NCBI RefSeq assembly: GCF_000204055.1
Contig: NW_006768766.1
Location: 1,480,941-1,544,940 of the forward strand
DNA length: 64,000 nucleotides
Source of the DNA: Melampsora larici-populina 98AG31
Lineage: Eukaryota > Basidiomycota > Pucciniomycetes > Pucciniales > Melampsoraceae
Direction: 5' to 3'
Shown here: positions 58,001-64,000 of the stretch, one piece after another
How positions within the stretch are numbered: position 1 is the stretch's first letter
Layout: each line of letters opens with the position of its first letter
Notes under the pieces: generated by a model
What the model was told of the DNA's origin: nothing
Seen by the model: the letters and a program-made list of their open reading frames with translations, nothing else
The model's database searches: none
Made by a program: the position numbers and the translations under genes

Positions 58001-59626
58001 TGTGGTGATCAATTTATGGGATCAATTAAAAAATTCACAATTAGCAGTTTACCAGTTTATTAGCAGGGTTCAGCAGGAAAGAAAATTTGAAATGAGGGTT
58101 TTTAGATCAATTGAAGCTCTTGTAGGCTTATGTATTGGTCATTAGGTTAACATTACATCATTTTATTTCACATTATTCATTAAGATCATTATAGTTTACT
58201 TACAAACTCATTACAAGAAGAAAGAAAGGAAAAACATAAGAAATTCGAAATTATAGGTATATAGGTTGGAGAATGGTTTTTAGGTTAGTAAAAATAAAGT
58301 TATGGGTATTATGAGGTTAGAATATGAAAGAACAACAGAATATTATACTATGACAATTTTAATCTTGAAGGTTGATAAGGAAAAACAAAAGTTATTAGGA
58401 AAAAGGCACTTTTTCAAAGTTGGTAAACAAGAGGTACACGTGTAGTTTGGTTATGTAATACTGGTAGTAATGGAATTTAAGGTTGCCAAGAGGATTTTCC
58501 GGGATTTTTAAGGTTATAGAGGATGATGTCATATTACATGAGCAAGAAAAAGACAGTAGCAGCTGTGAAAAGTGGAGAAAATGGGTGAATTTCGTGGAAA
58601 ATGGAGGTTTTCAGCTAATTACATATGTCAAATGACGTCAGAATAGGTTGGTAGATGGCTCATTCAACGCAGAAGAGTGGATTACATAATGTACAAACTT
58701 TAAGTCAATAGTAGCGGAGGTGTATGAAAGAAGTTATAAGGCAAATAAAGAATTGGTGTGAATCTCGAATTTACAGTCACAAGTCAACATGTAATGCTCA
58801 AAACCTTAACTTCACAACTCAATATCTTACTCATCACTCATCAGAAGTGGGTCATATATGTGTCAGAAATGATCAGTAACACGTGGGCTACAAGATGCAC
58901 TTTAGTAATCAAAAATTGGAGCACATCTGAAAAAACTCGTAATCTCAAAAATTGGTTTTCAGCTAGTTTACAAGGAAAAAAACACCTGTATTCATCATAA
59001 GAAGTGCTGTACATCATATTATTGCGTCATTGATCAATTTTTGCTGTGAAAATTACATCATTTATTAGTAACAAAATCATTACATTGCGTCATCATAGGG
59101 TTTTTAGGGAATTTTTGGGCGGATTTGATTGGTTTTGAGGTTGTTGACCATTGTAAAAGTTGTAGTACATTGTTATATATACTTTGAGAGGGTTTTGGGA
59201 CTGTTGTTCCCCTTTTTTCTTTATCATTTACGCCATTATTATTTTGTTTATCATTATAAACTTATTCTAATAGTACCTGGTCACTTAAATACGCCCTTTA
59301 TTACAGCTATAAAGAGAAATTTACTTTAATTTTATAGTCATAAAGACTTATTGGGAATAATATCAATCAGATATTGCTTATTTCTTTAGTTATCAATTGG
59401 GAATAACACTATAGCAGTGTTGATAGTAATACAAAGAGTGCTTTTGAAGTTAAAATACGTGTGAAGATATATTTCTCTGGTGCCTTATCTGTACTCAATA
59501 CAACAGAGTCTTTCCTGATTGTGTTGTTTTAGAAGAGCAGTCCTTAGACAACTTCTACTAGTCCTTATATTAGTAGATTATCCTCTTCCAGCTCTGTATA
59601 ACCCTTGTTGGGTTATAAGTTCTACA
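58001..59626. mobile_element. Solo LTR, 1,626 bp, same family as 26532-32519
   Basis: It starts TGTGGTGATC and ends TTCTACA. Long stretches match the LTR at 26532 (for example the segment TTGTTCCCCTTTTTTCTTTA in both). The flanks are ACGT on the left (57997-58000) and ATGT on the right (59627-59630), a 4-bp duplication with one C/T change. No internal retrotransposon sequence is present. Confidence 0.85.
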
Positions 59627-59902
59627 ATGTTGTTGGCCTTTGGCTATTACATTGAGTTTGTGTTGTCTGAATGACAGGTTTTTGTCGACTAATACTCCCA
59701 GCCACTTTGCTGTTGTAGCTGGTGGGATTTTCCGTTGTTCGGCAAAATTGATGGTGGGTGGGTTGTCTGTGTTGGTGTCTTGTTGGGAGAAGAGAACCCA
59801 AATTGTTTTCTTTGTGTCAAAGATTGCGCCATGATGGCGTGCCCATTGTTGTTGTTGGAATGACAGAGTCTGCATCTGGGATTTTAATTGGTGGGTGTCT
59901 GG
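59627..59902 (-). pseudogene. LINE fragment between two solo LTRs
   Basis: This 276-base piece encodes the thumb-side stretch after the reverse transcriptase palm (STPDTHQLKSQM, RHHGAIFDTKKTIWVLF, TAKWLGVLVDKNLSF). The WLGVLVD motif is typical of the end of LINE reverse transcriptase domains. Sequence continues in frame from 61663 and into 58000 once the LTRs are removed. Confidence 0.85.
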
Positions 59903-61662
59903 TGTGGAAATCAAAACATGTCTACTTTTCATATTTTCTAAAGACCTCATTTTCTTTTTGAAACTCAAAGTTTTCTTTCATTGAAGATCATCTTTAACAT
60001 CATAGTTTAATTCTACATTTTATCTGCAAGATTTTTTTTTATAAACTAGGGTTTCTTCATTTTTTCATTTTGAATCAATTTCAATACACACAAATCAATT
60101 TACAATCAGGTTATTCAATTCAAACACAAACAATTCCTTTAGTTTATTTTATTTTATTTCAAGATACACAATCAGAAAACATCTTAAAATATTATAATCA
60201 AAAGAGAAAAGACAACATTAAATAAAATAGAAGAAATACATAGCAACAATTAATTAAATTAAATCAAAATTAAAACGAAGTAACTTAGCTAGTATAAGAG
60301 GAATTAGAAAGAAACACAGATGCGAACTTACTTACAACTTATAATTGAAAGATCCATCAAAAGAAACTTGAAATTGAATCAAAGGAAAGGAAGATCAGTT
60401 GATTAGAGCAAGAGAAAGTGCTGAGAAGTTACTAAAATCAACTTAATTAAACAAGTCTATTACATCAACTTGACTAGCTAGATCATTAGAAGAACAATGA
60501 TGCAATCTATTTGGAGTTAATTTAAATTAATAAACAAATTCAATTAAATACTAAATTAATTAGTAATAGATCAAATTACATATCAAATCAATGAATTCAA
60601 ATTCTTAAAATAAATAGAAAAGTTAAAAGGAATCAAATGAAAGTGACAAATCGAAATGAAAGAGAACAAGCAGATGAGTAAAGAAAGAATAGGAAGTGAC
60701 ATGAGAAAGGAAATTACATACAAATTGAAATATGTAATAGGGGTTGCGGGAGAGGAAAGTAGTGTGTGAAAGCGTCAATCTTATGTAAATTGGGGGGATA
60801 GGAGACTAAATTAGCTAGACAGTGTGATAGTGCGAATAGGGAGATGAAAGGTATATAAGGAGGGGGTCTGGAGGCGAAATATGGGGAGTTTTAATTGTCC
60901 AATTGTCCAATTTGTCCAAGTGTGTGTGTGGGTGCTTATTGAGTAGTTTTTTGTTAGTGTTTTATTTAAAGCGTTAAAGTGTTTAATTCAAAGTGTCCTT
61001 TAAAAGTATTAGACTTTTAAAAGTGTTAGCTATTAGTTTTAAATGATCAAAGTTAAATTCTGTGTTAACTATCTAGCAAAGATAGTAATTAAATAGTAGT
61101 ATCTGTGTGTGTCTCAAGTTTAGTGGTAGTTCTTATTTTTTTAGTGGAATTCTTTTGGCAAATAAACTTCAATCATCTCAAGTCTACCTGTAGAAGTTTA
61201 ATCAACTTCTATCATCATCATCATTATCAACTTTCTTCATTATTATTTTTAGTCTTCCTACAAGATCTTAGTGTTGGAACTTATTTGAAAGTCATTGGAC
61301 TGTGAAGCACATTTAATTATTTGTGTAGTGTTGGTTTATACTTTCTTCAACCCTAGTCTATTCACTTTAAGTGTCTAGAGGACTCTGGTGACCACTCAGT
61401 ACTGTCTTTGGACAAGTCAGATCTATTTCGAACCTAGGTTTGGTACTGATTTATCAGTAGAAAGAATAAAATAACATTATTACAGGTGTTGGTTGTGCGT
61501 AGCAGGAAGATTTGTTTTAGAATTGCACTCCTCTGCTCTGAACTTAGAGATTTCTAAAGGTTGAGGGCAGCTTAACTGCAACTTGTTGTACTTCCATTCT
61601 CTCCGGCGGTACTTCATCCCCTCTCCGGCTCAGCCTACGCTACACTGCGTAAGAGTTCTACA
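59903..61662. mobile_element. Solo LTR of a second family, 1,760 bp
   Basis: It starts TGTGGAAATC and ends GTTCTACA, like the other family at its tips but different inside. It is very AT-rich. The flanks are CTGG (59899-59902) and CCGG (61663-61666), a 4-bp duplication differing by one C/T at a CpG. It sits in the LINE reverse transcriptase frame. No coding sequence is recognised. Confidence 0.8.
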
Positions 61663-62187
61663 CCGGGGCTGTGGAAAGTAAGACAACATTGTCTACAAAG
61701 CCTAGAGCTGTTGCTGACAGTATGTTGTCAGTTACTTCTAGTAGCGATGAATTGTACAATAGGTAGAGGAGGGGAGACAGGGGTGAACCCTGGGGCAATC
61801 TGTGATTTAGGTTGAACTGTTGTGATTCAAAGCCATTGAACGTGAGTGTGGTTTTTCTATCCATCAAGAAATCGTGAATGAGGTTGAGAGTTTGGGAGTG
61901 AAATCCTTTCTTCTCAAGTGTGTCCATCAGGCGGGGGTGGTGAACAGAAGGAAATGCTGATTTAACATTGGCAAAAAGTCCTCCCACCACTTTACCTTGT
62001 GCCCATTCTTGTTTTATCCAAGAGACGAGGTGGACCAGGGCCTCTTGGCTTGAACGGTTTGGTCTGCCACTGTAATGGCCTGTGTGCAGAAAGCGGTGTC
62101 GTTCTGCTTGTGCTGAAAGGTGTAAGGTTAGCAGTTTTTCACAAAAAATTCCTAACATGGTCAGGAGAGCGATTGGTCTGTATGCCG
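61663..62187 (-). pseudogene. LINE reverse transcriptase fragment, catalytic Asp codons lost
   Basis: The frame reads YRPIALLTMLGIFCEKLL, then the palm motifs. Motif A is LFANVKSAFPSVHH and the later motif is GFVDNVVLL, each with Asn where the family has a catalytic Asp (codons at 61969-61967 and 61690-61688). LPQGSPLSPLLYLLYNS (motif B) is intact. Both changes are GAT to AAT preceded by C, so they fit CpG to CpA decay. The frame stops at the insertion point of a solo LTR. This copy cannot have an active polymerase. Confidence 0.88.
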
Positions 62188-62831
62188 AACATGACTAACG
62201 TGTGGGCATATGCAGCTCAAACATACTTGTTTTCATATATATGGTTATGTGTGCCTTTTAGACCCACATTTATATTTTTTCAATGTCAATAGATGTCTTG
62301 GAGTGACCGGTGATTGGGGCCCAGGGGTTAGTACAAATGAATCAGATCAGAAGATCTATCATGCTTCTTTTCCCTTGTGTGTTCCTTCCACATATCACCC
62401 AATTAAATCAATTATCATAATCATATGTACTGGGGGTGTATCTTCTCCTTCACACTGTGACTTGATGTCCTGGATTGGCTCAATAATTGGTTCTTTGCTA
62501 TGCGCTCCCACATAAACTATTCCCCACAGGGTAGTTGCTGATATCAGAGTTGCCAATTTCAAGGTAAATTGGGAAGTATGTAAATGTTACCATTCACCAA
62601 TTTCAAAATAACATGTATATAAGCATCACATCATACTTCTTGATTGCACATTTTCACTGACCAAAGAGTGCACTGCCAAGGAACACTCTTTTAATCCTTG
62701 CCAATAGGCTTTTGGAGGAGCCTCAGTGTCAGCCCTGAGCCCTAATTACAGGACCATGGGCTAACAGTACCATATTTAATAATGAAATATTGTATAAAGC
62801 CATAAGCTACATCTCAAAGCTCAGTGTCAAG
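62188..62831. other. Sequence between the LINE and a hAT-like MITE
   Basis: Short ORFs only, with no recognised gene or repeat. It probably represents the DNA into which the truncated LINE inserted. Confidence 0.4.
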
Positions 62832-63451
62832 TAGGGCTGTGACCCGGACCCCGCCCTGCCTGGCCGAGTCTGCCCGACACCCTCTGGAGAGCTGTTGGTC
62901 CGCGCCCCGGGGCCACAGAACCTCATGTGTTGTACTCACAAAGGCACCCTGAGGGTGCTCGGGCGGGTCGGGCACCAGGGCTGCCGATCATCCCAAGCTG
63001 TACAACTCGTGGTTTTTGTGCCTAAAACCTAAGCCTGACTCTGCCTGGCCCCTAGGCCTCAAGTTCAGGGCGCGCCCTGCCTGGCCCTTCACCATTTTTG
63101 TAGGCCCTTCACCATGTAAATATCCTTGTAGCACGTCGACATGCACACACGAAAGACTTTCCTTAAACCCTGTAACAACCCATCAAAGAGGTGCCACAAC
63201 AAGCACATCTTCCCCTTATCACCTGGGAGGTTGAAAGTCAGTTGACCCCTGCTGACAACAAAGGATTCTGCAAATCCTTTGAACAAATCACAAAGCACAC
63301 AGGGTGCTCAACAACAATCTCAGTCTAAATTTGACCAAAAGACTTGGAGATTTATTTCAAAACTCTCCGTGTGTGCACGTCGACGTGCCACACGGATATT
63401 TACATGGTGCCTTGGGTTTCTTTGCAGCCAGGCCGGGTCGCAGTCCTAGCA
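62832..63451. mobile_element. hAT-like MITE, about 620 bp, GC-rich ends
   Basis: The left end TAGGGCTGTGACCCGGACCC and the right end (complement of TAGGACTGCGACCCGGCCTG, near 63448) are inverted repeats. GTGTCAAG (62824-62831) and CTGTCAAG (63452-63459) flank the element, an 8-bp duplication with one mismatch, as expected for hAT. Inside is a second inverted pair of about 45 bp (63107-63152 and 63364-63408) centred on CACGTCGAC. It has no coding capacity. Confidence 0.7.
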
Positions 63452-64000
63452 CTGTCAAGAGCCACTCAAACATATGTATGTAATGTATTAAATACATGAT
63501 AAACCTAACCCAAGTGTCAACCACAAGTTGACACGTGAATAGACAAGACTCACACACCAACCACAAGTTGACACTGGAACTGAGACTATAAAAATCCCCC
63601 CATCTTTGACTACCATCACAACTAGGGCTGCGACCCGGCCCTGAGTGTGATCGGGCCGCCCCGGGGCATCGCCAAGCTGCGAGGAGACCAGAGGACCTCT
63701 CAGAAACTCTCAGGGCTGACTGAAGTAGCAAAGCTTCCTCCTTTTTAAGGAGTCTAAAGCAGCCTTCAGGATCTTTGGTTCACCAAAGTGTAAAGCCTGC
63801 CCCTCACAGTCTCACAAGGTTAGAGCACACTAACTCTTAATTGGCCTTAGTATTCTCTTCTCTTTCTCAAATCCTCTTCTTAGAGGTCAACTAGCTGTAG
63901 TCTTCACTTGGGTGTACCACGTGAAGACCACACTTTACCTGTATTGCCACATCCTTAGTGAAGAGTATGCCTAACAGATGCGCACTCTTCACATGCAAAC
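63452..64000. other. Right edge: short palindrome pair and a second hAT-like end
   Basis: CAACCACAAGTTGACAC occurs at about 63517 and 63558. At 63624 another TAGGGCTGCGACCCGG end begins, matching the MITE at 62832, so a second copy probably starts here and runs to or past the window edge. No gene is seen. Confidence 0.5.

Larger units (their letters stand above)
56525..62187 (-). mobile_element. Non-LTR retrotransposon (LINE), broken by two solo LTRs
   Basis: Minus-strand coding pieces follow the order of a LINE second ORF: reverse transcriptase (61663-62187), its continuation (59627-59902), then connector, RNase H and terminal zinc knuckle (56525-58000). The gaps are solo LTRs at 59903-61662 and 58001-59626. 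Removing them and one copy of each 4-bp duplication makes the pieces contiguous. The element is 5'-truncated near 62187, within the reverse transcriptase, which is common for LINEs. Its 3' end is not clearly marked. Confidence 0.85.

Overview
The window looks like nuclear DNA of a basidiomycete fungus, most likely a rust (Pucciniales). The host genes carry many short GT-AG introns, are far apart, and sit in AT-rich DNA packed with nested transposons. No tRNA, rRNA or CRISPR was seen. The taxonomic call is an inference from gene style and element types, not from a marker gene.

Host genes: a small four-exon gene of unknown function (311-827); PRP40, a splicing factor with WW and FF domains (3547-6589); CKS1, the cyclin-dependent kinase regulatory subunit (9422-9971); an uncharacterised six-exon gene (12325-14508, minus); a 17-exon secreted pepsin-like aspartyl protease (36191-38819, minus); a Vps5-type sorting nexin of retromer (40076-43859, minus); and a Ser/Thr-rich single-pass membrane protein (53079-54601, minus). 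They are separated by kilobases and show no functional clustering.

Mobile DNA fills most of the rest. In order: a 3'-truncated PIF/Harbinger transposase (828-1823); a pogo-like element with perfect 19-bp inverted repeats (2465-3228); a complete 5.9-kb Mutator-like element with about 198-bp TIRs, a 9-bp target duplication and a 1,254-codon gene joining a WRKY/GCM1-like zinc finger, a DDE transposase and a deubiquitinase-like domain (15365-21260); a Harbinger-type MITE (22844-23229); a 1.6-kb solo LTR split by a decayed 4.3-kb hAT element (26532-32519); a FAR1-like Mutator remnant (33290-35850); an apparently intact two-gene Harbinger (45039-48572) inside a 145-bp MITE (44906-48587); a LINE (about 56525-62187) broken by two solo LTRs; and a hAT-like MITE (62832-63451).

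A shared theme is decay by CpG to TpG/CpA change. The Mutator-like and hAT genes carry TGA codons where CGA is expected, both catalytic Asp codons of the LINE reverse transcriptase read Asn, and LTR target duplications differ by a C/T at a CpG. The 3.5-kb Harbinger shows none of this in its catalytic residues and is the best candidate for a recently active element. All splice structures below were derived by hand from splice signals and reading-frame continuity.
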